In this document: positions 34,033 through 42,596 of the stretch, piece after piece
Numbering within the stretch: position 1 is the first letter of the stretch
Layout: every line of letters begins with the position of its first letter
Source: Polyangia bacterium
GTDB taxonomy: Bacteria; Myxococcota_A; Polyangia; Polyangiales; Polyangiaceae
DNA: 54,482 nt
NCBI GenBank assembly: GCA_030426145.1
Contig: JAUHZF010000014.1
Coordinates: forward strand, 1 to 54,482
Reading direction: 5' to 3'
Position numbers and translations under genes: made by a program
The notes under the pieces: model-generated
Databases searched by the model: none
What the model was told of the DNA's origin: nothing
What the model saw: the letters and a program-made list of their open reading frames with translations, nothing else

Positions 34033-34626
34033 TTACTGCAACCAGTAAGCGAAGCTGAGTCCGAGCGACATCGTGTGCACCACGAAGACCCCACGTCCGG
34101 GGCCGTCGAAGAGACCAGCGTCGTAGGTGAAGGCGGGGCCGAGGGTCATCTCACGCGAGAGCCGGAAGTCGAAGGCCAACCCTGTCTGTACGCTCCCGCC
34201 ATTGAGGCCTTCGGTGAGCTCGCCGCCCTCCACACCGATGTCGAGCGTGTCGTGCGCGAACCCCCCGCGCAGAAAGATGCTCGGCTCGAAGGTGTAGGAG
34301 AACCCGAAGCGCATCCCGACGGTTCCGCGGAAGGCATAGCCGGTGGTGTCACCGCCGTAGATGCCGCCCGTCAGCTGCAGCTCGGGCACGATGAGAAGCG
34401 GCTCGTATTCGAGGTTGTAGCCCGTGGCGAAAGAGAGGCGTCCGCCGCCGGCGAGGGCGTCTTCGGCCTTGACGAAGCTACCGTCGAGGCCGGGCCGGAA
34501 CACCGGCTCGGCGGTGGCCACGGCAGGTGCGGCGAGGGCGAGGCCGAAGGTCGCGATCGAGACGAAGCGGGGCACGGCTCTGGATGCTGCCGCCGAGGCG
34601 CGCAGAGGGCAATCGGCCGCCCTCAT
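34033..34626 (-). CDS. Outer-membrane beta-barrel protein
   Basis: A 197-residue protein from ATG34626, the start that overlaps the previous gene's stop (ATGA). A signal peptide precedes ATAEP. The mature chain alternates Gly/aromatic strands (GGRLSFATGYNLEYEP, AFRGTVGMRFGFSYTFEPSI) and ends in an aromatic-rich strand (SLGLSFAYWLQ), as in small outer-membrane barrels. It is translationally coupled to the HD protein upstream; the functional link is unclear. Confidence 0.75.
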   Translation of the reverse strand: MRAADCPLRASAAASRAVPRFVSIATFGLALAAPAVATAEPVFRPGLDGSFVKAEDALAGGGRLSFATGYNLEYEPLLIVPELQLTGGIYGGDTTGYAFRGTVGMRFGFSYTFEPSIFLRGGFAHDTLDIGVEGGELTEGLNGGSVQTGLAFDFRLSREMTLGPAFTYDAGLFDGPGRGVFVVHTMSLGLSFAYWLQ

Positions 34627-35159
34627 GGCTGGGCCAGCTGCCGCTGGAGGGGGTCGTCGAGACGCTTCAGGGCGGAGGCGATGAACTCCGCGGTATCGAC
34701 GCCACCCGCCGCGTAGCGCTGGGCTTGGAGGGCCATGTCGAGCTTGTCGCACGCCTTCACGAGCTTCGCCTCGGGGTCGGTGCCCGCCTCGTAGGCTTCC
34801 CAGAGCGCGGTCAAGCTGTCGCGGTGGGGCAGGGGGGCGAGAAGCTCGGCGAGGGCTTCACGTTCGCGTCGGGACTTGTCTTCGGCCGTGACGCCATCGT
34901 GGGGGGTGATGTCGCCGACGCGCGCCTCCGCGAGGTCGTGCACGAGCGCCATCGCCAGCGCGCGTTCGCGGTCGAGCTCGGGAGGACACAGCAAGAGCAC
35001 CAACCACGCGACGCCCCAGCTGTGGGCCGCCACCGACTCGGGCTGTGGCACCCCGACGCGTCGCCAGCCCTCGCGCGGCACCTCCTTGAGCTGCAGCACC
35101 TCGAGCAGGCGCGCCTTGAGGGTGGCGTCGGGGGCCGATGCGGGCATGCTGTCGGTCAT
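34623..35159 (-). CDS. HD-domain phosphohydrolase (YfbR/HDDC2-like)
   Basis: A 178-residue protein. HSWGVAWLVLLL supplies the first His, ALVHDLAEARVGDITPHDG the HD pair, and CDKLDMALQAQRY the final Asp. This set is that of the YfbR/HDDC2 5'-nucleotidase group, which removes phosphate from deoxynucleoside monophosphates. Its start codon overlaps that of the divergent YkgJ-type gene (CATG at 35157-35160). Confidence 0.88.
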   Translation of the reverse strand: MTDSMPASAPDATLKARLLEVLQLKEVPREGWRRVGVPQPESVAAHSWGVAWLVLLLCPPELDRERALAMALVHDLAEARVGDITPHDGVTAEDKSRREREALAELLAPLPHRDSLTALWEAYEAGTDPEAKLVKACDKLDMALQAQRYAAGGVDTAEFIASALKRLDDPLQRQLAQP

Positions 35160-35547
35160 GGTGGCTACTGTGACCCTGACCCCGGTCGAAGGCGAGCCCG
35201 ACCCCGATGGGGCCGACTGCGTCGCATGTGGTCGTTGCTGTCACCACGGACCGAGCACGGTGCAGCTTCTCGAAGACGACGAGGCGCGTCTCGGAGAGCC
35301 ACGGCTGTCGCGGCTGACCGTGCTCATGGAACGGCCGCCCTTCTTTCGCTTCATGCAGAACGACGGCGGACGTTGCGCGGGCCTCGACCGCACCGTGCCC
35401 GACGCCTACCCGTGCGCCATCTACGCCCACCGCCCCGAGGGCTGTCGCATCGTCGAGCCGGGCTCACCGTGTTGCATGGAGGCGCGACGCCTGGGGCATC
35501 TCGGTGAGAGTGTGCAGTTTCGACGGGCAGACCGCGATCAGTCGTAG
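35158..35547 (+). CDS. YkgJ-family cysteine-cluster protein
   Basis: A 129-residue protein from ATG35158. CVACGRCCHHG near residue 21, GGRCAGLD, YPCAIYAHRPEGCR and CC near the end make up the conserved Cys cluster of the YkgJ family (UPF0153-like), thought to bind zinc or an Fe-S centre. Function is unknown. GTG35170 is another possible start. The 3' end overlaps the convergent gene by 10 bases. Confidence 0.85.
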   Translation: MVATVTLTPVEGEPDPDGADCVACGRCCHHGPSTVQLLEDDEARLGEPRLSRLTVLMERPPFFRFMQNDGGRCAGLDRTVPDAYPCAIYAHRPEGCRIVEPGSPCCMEARRLGHLGESVQFRRADRDQS

Positions 35548-35837
35548 TGTGCGAGGAGGTTCTTGGCCGAGGTCGCCGCCGAGCTCGGCGCGTAGCCGAA
35601 GCACTCGACGAGCAGCGTCTCGAGCTGGCCGGCGTCACGGCTCTCGACGGCTTGGCGCATGCCCATGGCCTTCATCATGAAGTCGGGGCTCTTCTGCATC
35701 TGCTCTTTGAAGTAGGTGGTGCCGGCAGCGGCGGCCGCTTCGTCCACGCCGAGCAGGGTCTGCAGCACACGGCCGGCGGCGGCGTCGTCCTGGGCCATCA
35801 GCGCGCCGGCGAAGTCACGGAAGGTCACGTCGGGCAT
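35538..35837 (-). CDS. Small helical protein, unknown (99 aa)
   Basis: ATG35837 starts a 99-residue protein (MPDVTFRDFAGALMAQDDAA...) predicted to be all helical and acidic; the upstream part of the frame is Arg/Pro-rich and shadow-like. It contains TTYFKEQMQKSPDFMMKAMG, a Met-rich stretch. No family recognised. It lies between the YkgJ gene and a secreted lipoprotein and could form a unit with the latter (41-base gap). Confidence 0.65.
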   Translation of the reverse strand: MPDVTFRDFAGALMAQDDAAAGRVLQTLLGVDEAAAAAGTTYFKEQMQKSPDFMMKAMGMRQAVESRDAGQLETLLVECFGYAPSSAATSAKNLLAHYD

Positions 35838-35878
35838 GCGCCGAGCGTAGTGACCTGCGCCGCCGGCGTCGACGTGAG

Positions 35879-36784
35879 TCAGTAGACCGCGTTGTGGAGG
35901 GTGACGCGCACCCGTCGAACGCCGAGGTGGCTGCTGCCACCCCACGGCTCGAGCCGCACCGCCTGGAAGGCGTCGCCTTCGAGCAGGCAGTTGCCGATGT
36001 CGATGCCGGTGGCGTGGATGGCCCACGAATGGGACATCTGGCCACCCATGCCGCAGTTGTTCTTCGGGTTGTAGGCGTCGAAGAGCACCGACGCCGAGGT
36101 GGAGACGCTACGGCCCTCCACGCAGACGGTCGCGTGGCTGTAGGAGATGAGGCTCCCGAGTCCGATCATCATCTGGAGCTTCGCGCCGGGGCCGATGTGC
36201 GCGATCTTTCCGATGGGGTCGTTGCTGACCTGCGTGCTTCCGCCGCCGATGAACCAGACCTCGGGAAAGCTCTGCCCGTTGGGGTTCCACTGGGCCTCAC
36301 CGAAGCCGGGCGTATTGGAGTAGGTCCGGGTCGGGCTCGTGATCGTGTACGCGTTGCCGTAGTCGATCTGCATCCATGGCCCGTCGTTGGCAAAGCCACA
36401 GTTGTCGTAGGTGAGGGGGCCGCCACCGCTTCCCGTCGACGCGCTCGAGGAGGCGCTGGTGGAAGAGGCCGCGCTCGAGTATGCGCTCGTCGAGGTGACG
36501 CTGCTCGAGCTCGATCCCATGCCGCCAGAGCCCATGCCGCCAGAGCCCATGCCGCCGTTGCCGGTGGTCGTGCCGCCGGTGGTGCCGTTCGCGCTTCCGC
36601 TCGTGGCGTTGGTGGTCGTGGTCGCGCCGCCAGCGCCCCCTTGGTTCATGCCTCCGACGCCCACGATGGTGGTGGTCGTGGTGTCGTCGTCGTCGCCTTC
36701 GAGGCTGCCCTCGCTCTGGCAGGCGGCGAGGATCAACCCCGCGCCCACGGCGACGGTCATGGCTTCTGCCCAGAGAGATCGCAT
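35879..36784 (-). CDS. Secreted lipoprotein with Gly/Ser/Thr linker
   Basis: A 301-residue protein. The signal ends in LAAC (Cys22), and a very long low-complexity linker (Asp run, Thr run, GGMGSGGMGSGGMGSS, then Ser/Ala/Thr) runs to residue ~120. The C-terminal ~180 residues form a compact domain with three or four Cys (YDNCGFANDGP, ATVCVEGRS, NNCGMGG, GNCLLEGD), probably disulfide-bonded and beta-rich. No family recognised. The layout is that of a surface-displayed protein. Confidence 0.75.
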   Translation of the reverse strand: MRSLWAEAMTVAVGAGLILAACQSEGSLEGDDDDTTTTTIVGVGGMNQGGAGGATTTTNATSGSANGTTGGTTTGNGGMGSGGMGSGGMGSSSSSVTSTSAYSSAASSTSASSSASTGSGGGPLTYDNCGFANDGPWMQIDYGNAYTITSPTRTYSNTPGFGEAQWNPNGQSFPEVWFIGGGSTQVSNDPIGKIAHIGPGAKLQMMIGLGSLISYSHATVCVEGRSVSTSASVLFDAYNPKNNCGMGGQMSHSWAIHATGIDIGNCLLEGDAFQAVRLEPWGGSSHLGVRRVRVTLHNAVY

Positions 36785-36821
36785 CGCGGGGGTTTACGCC
36801 CCCGGCGCCGAAGACCTTCCC

Positions 36822-37148
36822 TCAGCGGATGCGCTGAAGAAGGTGGAAGCCGTAGTCGCTCTCCACGATCTCGGCGAAGGCGCCTGGGGCGAGCTCGTAG
36901 GCCGAAGCGAAGGGCGGGAAGAGGCAGCGTTTCGGAAGACGTACGCGACCCGCGTGCCGGCGGCCGTAGGGCTCGTCACTCCACGCGGCTGCGAGCTCGG
37001 TCATGGGCTCCTCGGCCCGGGCGCGTTCGAGGAGGTGCATGGCGAGAAGCCGGGCCTGCTCCGGGGTGCGGTCGACGTCCATGGCACGCCGAGCGCCCCG
37101 GTAAGCGATGAGAACGTGAACGATGTCGATGCCCTCGGCTGGCGCCAC
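36822..37148 (-). CDS. Stand-alone parvulin-type peptidyl-prolyl isomerase
   Basis: GTG37148 lies 6 bases after the anti-sigma stop with GGATAGGGG just ahead, giving 108 residues; the longer open frame is antisense-like. VHVLIAYRGARRAM, then an ARLLAMHLLERAR helix and PFASAYELAPGAFAEIVESD, then YGFHLLQRI, match the PpiC/parvulin fold with its final His-containing strand. There is no signal peptide or chaperone domain, so it is a minimal isomerase. It is the third gene of the sigma/anti-sigma operon. Confidence 0.75.
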   Translation of the reverse strand: MAPAEGIDIVHVLIAYRGARRAMDVDRTPEQARLLAMHLLERARAEEPMTELAAAWSDEPYGRRHAGRVRLPKRCLFPPFASAYELAPGAFAEIVESDYGFHLLQRIR

Positions 37149-37153
37149 GTCCC

Positions 37154-38053
37154 CTATCCGTCGATCGCCGCCGTCAATACGATGCGTTCCCGATTCGAGA
37201 CCACGACCCCGTCCGGTCCCTCGACCGTCACCGCGAAGAGCGACGGGTCCAGCACCGGCAGCTTGGCTTCGATCGGGATGATGATGTCGCCCGTCCCCGC
37301 GTCGATGTCGAAGACTCCGCCGTCCACCGGATACCGGTCGTCTCTCTTCTGGTCGAAAATCCATAGCTGGTACCTCGTTTGGCTCGCGTCGTTGCGCTGC
37401 AAGCCGGTGAAGCGCATGAAGCCCTTCTGTTTCGAAGGACTCCAGACGACGTCTCCCCCTGCACCCGTGGCCGCGGAGTCGTCGGTGGCCTTCCACGCGA
37501 TCCGCACCACGTCGGCCTCGGCGAGCAATGCCCGTCGCTGAGCCGAGAGATCGGGCCGGGGAACGCGAACGTCGGCGCCGAGCCCAGCCGTCTCGAGGCG
37601 CTGGGCCACCGGTCGCGAGCTCTCGTGCCCGACCAGGCCGCCGAGGAGGAAAGCCAGCCCCGCAGCGACCGCGAACGGCCACGCGACGCGACTCTTCGGG
37701 CGCTCCGTTTGGGCGTCGTTGGCCGGGGTAGGAGCCTGCGCGAGCGGGGCCTCCACGATCGGGAGGGCCAGCACGCGGCACGAGGGCGCCGGCGCTTCCG
37801 AGGTCCCGAGCATCTCGGGCTCGAACTGCCCGGTGAGGCGCGCCGCAAGGCCTTCGGGCATCGACGCGAGCTCATCCTGTTGCACGAGCGCGAGGTGGGC
37901 GGCGGCGGCCGCGATCTCGAGGGTCGGGTCGTCGCCCGCCCCCAGCACGTCTTGCAGCTCGGCCAGCTCGTCGTGCGCATCGCCGTCGAGTCCGAGCAGG
38001 GCACGATCGCAGAGCAGCTCCGCGAGTCGGCTTTCTCGAAGGTCGTCGCTCAT
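37154..38053 (-). CDS. RskA-type transmembrane anti-sigma factor
   Basis: A 299-residue protein. The N-terminal ~90 residues form a soluble helical region expected to hold the sigma factor. One membrane helix follows (WPFAVAAGLAFLLGGLVG, about 124-141). The C-terminal domain (QKGFMRFTGLQRNDASQTRY, then QLWIFDQKR, VDGGVFDID, AKLPVLDPSLFAVTVEGPDG) is the RskA beta domain. Its ATG overlaps the stop of the sigma gene by 4 bases, the normal order for a cognate pair. Release probably requires regulated proteolysis of the membrane protein. Confidence 0.9.
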   Translation of the reverse strand: MSDDLRESRLAELLCDRALLGLDGDAHDELAELQDVLGAGDDPTLEIAAAAAHLALVQQDELASMPEGLAARLTGQFEPEMLGTSEAPAPSCRVLALPIVEAPLAQAPTPANDAQTERPKSRVAWPFAVAAGLAFLLGGLVGHESSRPVAQRLETAGLGADVRVPRPDLSAQRRALLAEADVVRIAWKATDDSAATGAGGDVVWSPSKQKGFMRFTGLQRNDASQTRYQLWIFDQKRDDRYPVDGGVFDIDAGTGDIIIPIEAKLPVLDPSLFAVTVEGPDGVVVSNRERIVLTAAIDG

Positions 38054-38601
38054 CGCGTCGCCCCCTTTCGCGCCGGCGACGTGGTGGAGAGCTGTTCGCG
38101 CAATCGCAACAGTCCTCGGCGGGCACGGGTCTTCACCGTGCCCAAAGGCATGTCGAGGCGCTCGGCGATCTCGCTGTGCGAGTGGCCGTCGAGCATGGCC
38201 AACAACAAGACTTCGCGCTCGTCGTCGGGCAGGGCCTTCAGGGCGCGCGCGGCGCGGTGGGCCTCGCTCTGCCGCTCGAGCTTGTCGGCGTCGATGCCTA
38301 CGGTGCGTTCGAGCACCTCGTCCCCGACCTCCGTCGGGCGACGGTCGGCGCGGCGCAGCCGGTCGTAGATGCGACGGCGCGCGATCATGGTGATGAAGGT
38401 CGCCTCTGCGGCGATGGAGGGGTCGTAGCGCTTCGCACTGCGCCAGATGTCGACGAAGATGTCCTGCACGGCGTCTTCCGCTTCACTCCGGCGCTTGAGC
38501 AGCCGGAGCGCGATGGACCACACGAGGTCGCCGTACTGCGACACACAGTCGCGCACGGCCGCCTCGTCGCCCGCCGCGACTCGCTCGAGGATGGACCCCA
38601 A
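38050..38601 (-). CDS. ECF RNA polymerase sigma factor
   Basis: Region 2: LVWSIALRLLKRRSEAEDAV with QDIFVDIWR, then TFITMIARRRIYDRLRR. Region 4: ALPDDEREVLLLAMLDGHSH followed by SEIAERLDMPLGTVKTRARR. The start is unclear: no ATG or GTG lies close in frame. TTG38601 gives 183 residues, while ATG38793 would add 64 residues that run into the divergent gene. A strong GGAGGA near 38685 is not followed by an ordinary in-frame start codon. Partner of the RskA-type anti-sigma factor directly downstream. Confidence 0.88.
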   Translation of the reverse strand: MGSILERVAAGDEAAVRDCVSQYGDLVWSIALRLLKRRSEAEDAVQDIFVDIWRSAKRYDPSIAAEATFITMIARRRIYDRLRRADRRPTEVGDEVLERTVGIDADKLERQSEAHRAARALKALPDDEREVLLLAMLDGHSHSEIAERLDMPLGTVKTRARRGLLRLREQLSTTSPARKGATR

Positions 38602-38689
38602 GTCAAGCCTCGCCGGAACGGGGGCAGGTCGAGCTGGTGCCGGCCTCCCCTCGGTACGTGGTTCGGTCAGGTGTACGATCCATCCTCCA

Positions 38690-39406
38690 ATGAGTCCTTT
38701 CGTCAGACGGGTGCGGGCGGATTTCGCGCGCCGTCTGTTTGTGCTGCTCGTCGCGGTGGCACCCTCGGGCTGCGCAGCGCGGCGCGACACCATACGCGAT
38801 TGGGCGCAGGTGGTGACCCTATCTCCCGAGTACGGATCCCAGGACGACCGGCTCGTGCGGTGGACACGTCCTCCTCGGGTTGGCGTCTACGGCCCGACGC
38901 CATCGGAGCTCACGGAGATCCAATGGGTCGTAGGTCACCTAGCGGAGACCTTGCGGGGCACGCCCGGGGCACCCGTGATGGTGGGGAGCGACCCACCGCC
39001 CTCCCAGGTCGACATCGAGGTGCACCCGCTCCCACTCGCCGACTTCGATGGTTTCGCGCGTCGCCACGGCTTTCGTCATACGCCGGGAAACCATGGCTAT
39101 TTTCGCATGTTTTGGGATGACGCGTGGCAGCTCCAACGGGCCTATGTGATGTTGGCCCGTGACCAGATCCGCGTCGGGTCGCTCCGCCACTTCGCGCTCG
39201 AGGAGCTCACCCAATGTCTCGGTTTTGCGGGGGATACCAACCACTTCGCCGACAGCATCTTCTTCTCGCGTGCCGGCTCGACGGGCCACGCGCAGGAGCT
39301 GAGTGAGCTCGACCGGCAATTGCTGCGCTTCGTCTACACGCGCGTCGAACCCGGGACCGACCGCTCCACCTTCCTCGCCCTCTTCGATCGCCACTGGCCC
39401 CGCTGA
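38690..39406 (+). CDS. DUF2927-like lipoprotein
   Basis: ATG38690 gives a signal ending in PSGC (Cys28). The mature part has PPRVGVYGPTPSELTEIQWV and AYVMLARDQIRVGSLRHFAL followed by EELTQCLGFAGDTNHFADSI, the pattern of DUF2927. In that family a Glu and nearby residues recall a vestigial metalloprotease; activity is unproven. Length is 238 residues. It is divergent from the ECF sigma gene, so it may be controlled by that sigma factor. Confidence 0.75.
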   Translation: MSPFVRRVRADFARRLFVLLVAVAPSGCAARRDTIRDWAQVVTLSPEYGSQDDRLVRWTRPPRVGVYGPTPSELTEIQWVVGHLAETLRGTPGAPVMVGSDPPPSQVDIEVHPLPLADFDGFARRHGFRHTPGNHGYFRMFWDDAWQLQRAYVMLARDQIRVGSLRHFALEELTQCLGFAGDTNHFADSIFFSRAGSTGHAQELSELDRQLLRFVYTRVEPGTDRSTFLALFDRHWPR

Positions 39407-39461
39407 CTCGGCCACGTGGGTTGCAGCGCGGGCGCGGTCGCGTCATCCCCCTGGGTCCGCC

Positions 39462-40361
39462 GTGTCCGCCCCGCCCTCGCCAGCCCCCGAGGCTCCGCCG
39501 CCCCGGCGGCGTCTCGCCATCCTCGAGACGCTCGCGATCTTCGCGATCGCGTGGTTGATGATGGGCATCTACGCCTTCCGGGACGAGCCGCTGCAGATCG
39601 CCGGACTCGAGGTGAAGCAGACCGACATCGCGGCCCTGTGGCGCGGTGAAGATACGACATCCCCCGCGGTGCCTCGCGGGCTCGCGGTGGGGGCCCCCGC
39701 GCCACCACCACCCGCGCCCGTGGCCGCGCCGGAGGTGGAGCCCGCGGTGGCCCCAGCTCCCGCGCGACCCGTCGACGAAGCACCGCAGCGCATCCTGCTG
39801 TTCGGCGACTCCATGATCGACGAGCTGATGCTGCGGCTTGCCGACTACTGCGCCCACAACGGACACGAGCTGCACCCGGCGATCTGGTACGGCGCCGGCG
39901 TCATCAACTGGAGCCAGGACGACAAGCTCGACCGCCTGCTTCGCGAGGTGAAGCCCACCTTCGTGATCGCGGTGCTCGGCTCCAACGACCTCACGAGCCG
40001 CAACCTGCGCCCACGTCGGGTGGCGGTGAACCGCGTGCTCGACAAGCTGAAGGACCAGCCCCTCATCTGGGTGGGGCCGCCCAACTGGACCGAAGACACC
40101 GGCATCAACCAGCTGCTGAGTGATGCTGTGGGGCCGGGGCGCTACTTCCGCTCCGAAACCCTGTTTCAGCAGCGCAACCTTCCCCGCGCGCCGGACGGCA
40201 TTCACCCGACCCACAGTGCGAGTGGCATCTGGATGGATGAGGTGGCCAGCTGGATCATGGCCAAGAGCGATCACCCCATCACGTTGCGTGAGCCGACGGA
40301 GAAGGCGAAGCGACCGGTGGCGCGAATCTTCGCGCCCCCGGGGCGATCGGGGGGGACGTGA
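39462..40361 (+). CDS. Membrane-anchored SGNH/GDSL hydrolase
   Basis: GTG39462 gives a Pro-rich N-terminus, a membrane helix (about 20-36), a Pro/Ala linker and an SGNH domain. LLFGDSMIDELM supplies the nucleophile Ser, AVLGSNDL the Asn block, and DGIHPTHSASGIW the Asp and His. The domain is probably periplasmic. Its stop overlaps the MBOAT gene by 4 bases (GTGA), a pairing known from systems that move acyl groups onto surface polysaccharides (AlgI/AlgJ-X, DltB/DltD, PatA/PatB). Likely role: acetyl transfer to, or removal from, a cell-surface glycan. Confidence 0.88.
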   Translation: MSAPPSPAPEAPPPRRRLAILETLAIFAIAWLMMGIYAFRDEPLQIAGLEVKQTDIAALWRGEDTTSPAVPRGLAVGAPAPPPPAPVAAPEVEPAVAPAPARPVDEAPQRILLFGDSMIDELMLRLADYCAHNGHELHPAIWYGAGVINWSQDDKLDRLLREVKPTFVIAVLGSNDLTSRNLRPRRVAVNRVLDKLKDQPLIWVGPPNWTEDTGINQLLSDAVGPGRYFRSETLFQQRNLPRAPDGIHPTHSASGIWMDEVASWIMAKSDHPITLREPTEKAKRPVARIFAPPGRSGGT

Positions 40362-41815
40362 GCATCCTTCGGCTCTTCGCCCACGACCCGACGTCCCCGC
40401 TGCTCTTCAACAGCGGGGTCTTCTTCCTGTGCTTCACGCTGTTCCTGATCGGCTTGCTCTTCGTGCTCGACCGGCGGCGTTTGAAGCTGCTCTACATCCT
40501 GCTCTTCTCGCTCTTCTACTACTACAAGTGCAACGGCGTCTTTCTGTCCGTGCTCTTGGTCACGACGGTGCTCGACTTCGGCATCGCGCATCGATTGGCG
40601 AAGACGGAGACGAGCCGAGCGCGCAAGGGGCTGGTCGCTCTCTCGGTGGTGAGCAACCTCTCCATCCTCGGCTACTTCAAGTACACCAACTTCTTTCTCG
40701 GCAGCTTCGCGGCTGCGATGGGCGACAGCTACACCCCGCTGTCGATCTTCCTCCCCATCGGCATCAGCTTCTACACCTTCCAATCGATCGCCTACGTGGT
40801 CGACGTCTATCGGAAGGAGCTCGAGCCGACCGACTCGTTGCTCGAGTACGCGTTCTTCCTCTCGTTCTTCCCGCAGATCGTGGCTGGGCCCATCGTGCGC
40901 GCGAAGACCTTCTTTCCGCAGATCCGCTCGTCCCGCACCGCCATCGACTCAGAGCGCATGCGGGCGGGCATGTTCCTGGTGCTGCGAGGACTCGCAAAGA
41001 AGGCGCTCATCGCCGACTTCGTGGGTGTCTACGCCGACCTCGTCTTCAAGCAGCCGACGGCTTACGCCGCGCCTGAGGTGTGGCTTGGGGTCTACGGCTA
41101 TGCAGTGCAGATCTACTTCGACTTCTCGGGCTACTCCGACATGGCCGTCGGCATGGCCAAGATGGTCGGCTTCGATCTGCCCGAGAACTTCCGGGTCCCC
41201 TATCGCGCGACCAACATCACCAACTTCTGGCAGCGATGGCACATCACGCTGTCGCAATGGCTGCGCGACTACTTGTACATCCCCCTCGGCGGCAATCGTG
41301 GCGGCGAACGCAAGCGCTACCGCAACCTCATGCTGACCATGCTCTTCGGCGGCCTATGGCACGGCGCTTCGTGGAGCTTCGTCGCCTGGGGCGGCATGCA
41401 CGGCTTGGCCCTATGCGCGCACAAGCTATGGCGCGATCGGATGGGGGAAGGCTCCACGTCGCCGGTCTCGCGCGGCCTGGCGTGGTTCGGGACGTTCCAC
41501 TTCGTGGCCGCGGCATGGATCTTCTTCCGGGCGCCGACCTTCGCCGGAGCGGGACAGGTCTTCGCCAAGCTCGCTTCCGCGTGGCCCACGGCGGCCGAGC
41601 TGTCGGTCATCGCCGACGTGCGAGCCGACGTCATCGCGGCGGTGGCCATCGGGCTCTTGGTGAGTCACGTGCCGCCCGACTGGAGTCCGCGGTTCGAAGG
41701 TTGGTTCGTGCGTGCGCCTTTCGTGGCGCGGCTCGCGCTGTTTCTGCTCTTCGTGCAGGGGGCGATTCAGCTCGCCTCCAGAGACGTGCAGCCGTTCATC
41801 TATTTCCAGTTTTGA
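40358..41815 (+). CDS. MBOAT-family O-acyltransferase (AlgI/DltB-like)
   Basis: A 485-residue protein with about 10-12 membrane helices. PIGISFYTFQSIAYVVDVYR, FPQIVAGPIVRA, FDFSGYSDMAVGMAKMVGF, FWQRWHITLSQWLRDYLYIP and GLWHGASWSF are MBOAT/AlgI blocks; His335 in GLWHGASW is the predicted catalytic residue. The enzyme carries an acyl group, usually acetyl, across the inner membrane for transfer to a polysaccharide. It works with the SGNH protein encoded just upstream. The polysaccharide is not identified by the sequence. Confidence 0.92.
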   Translation: MSILRLFAHDPTSPLLFNSGVFFLCFTLFLIGLLFVLDRRRLKLLYILLFSLFYYYKCNGVFLSVLLVTTVLDFGIAHRLAKTETSRARKGLVALSVVSNLSILGYFKYTNFFLGSFAAAMGDSYTPLSIFLPIGISFYTFQSIAYVVDVYRKELEPTDSLLEYAFFLSFFPQIVAGPIVRAKTFFPQIRSSRTAIDSERMRAGMFLVLRGLAKKALIADFVGVYADLVFKQPTAYAAPEVWLGVYGYAVQIYFDFSGYSDMAVGMAKMVGFDLPENFRVPYRATNITNFWQRWHITLSQWLRDYLYIPLGGNRGGERKRYRNLMLTMLFGGLWHGASWSFVAWGGMHGLALCAHKLWRDRMGEGSTSPVSRGLAWFGTFHFVAAAWIFFRAPTFAGAGQVFAKLASAWPTAAELSVIADVRADVIAAVAIGLLVSHVPPDWSPRFEGWFVRAPFVARLALFLLFVQGAIQLASRDVQPFIYFQF

Positions 41816-41943
41816 TGGTCGGCTCCGGCGTCGGCGCGTGGCCCGCTCGACCTCACTCAGCGGCGCAGGGATGCGCATCTCCACCTCGGCCCCCTACGCG
41901 CCTCCTCGATGAGGCAGCGGCTGTCGTCGTCGACGACGTCACC

Positions 41944-42549
41944 TCAGGGGTCTCGTGGGGTCCAGGTGTCTCCGAAGCGCCCGGCGAAAGCGATGTCGCT
42001 CAGGGGCAGACGCTCGCGCGGCTTCTGCTCTCGCTCACGTAGCGGTTCGGGAAGCGTGGCTGGATCCGCGAGCTTGCCGAGCGCGATGGCGGTGAGGGTC
42101 TCGAAGTCCTCTGGGACGGCGTATCTCTCCCGCACCGCACCGGCGTCGATGCCCGCCATCTGATGGGCGTGCCACCCGTCGGCCAGCGCTTGCAGCACCA
42201 GGTTTTCCACGGCCAGGCCGAGGTCGTGCAGGGCGTAGCGATTGGGCTTTCCGTCGCGGGCGAAGGTCTTCTTGGCGGCGGTGAAGAGCAGCGCGGAGGC
42301 CTTCTTGGCCCAGCGCTGGTTGGATTCGTTGAGACAGCCCAGCGCGCGGGCGAATGCAGCTTCGTCGTCGTTGGTGGCCACGATGAAGCGCCACGGCTGC
42401 TCGTTGAAGCAGCTCGGCGCCCAACGCGCTGCCTCGAGAACCCGCTTCAGGCTCGCGACGGGCATGGTCTCGCCGGTGAAGGCGCGCGGGCTCCAGCGGT
42501 TCGCGACGAGCTCGTGAATCGGGACCGACGTCTGTGCTTCTTTGCTCAC
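41944..42549 (-). CDS. Nitroreductase-family flavoprotein
   Basis: A 201-residue protein. RWSPRAFTGETMPVASLKRV, then AARWAPSCFNEQPWRFIV, show the FMN-binding opening of the nitroreductase family. LVLQALADGWHAHQMAGID and LTAIALGKLADP complete it. It is a probable NAD(P)H-dependent FMN oxidoreductase; the substrate is unknown. No signal peptide. Confidence 0.9.
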   Translation of the reverse strand: MSKEAQTSVPIHELVANRWSPRAFTGETMPVASLKRVLEAARWAPSCFNEQPWRFIVATNDDEAAFARALGCLNESNQRWAKKASALLFTAAKKTFARDGKPNRYALHDLGLAVENLVLQALADGWHAHQMAGIDAGAVRERYAVPEDFETLTAIALGKLADPATLPEPLREREQKPRERLPLSDIAFAGRFGDTWTPRDP

Positions 42550-42596
42550 CCACGAAACATAGCGGGTCGCGCGCAGCCGCCAACAGCGTGGCGCGG

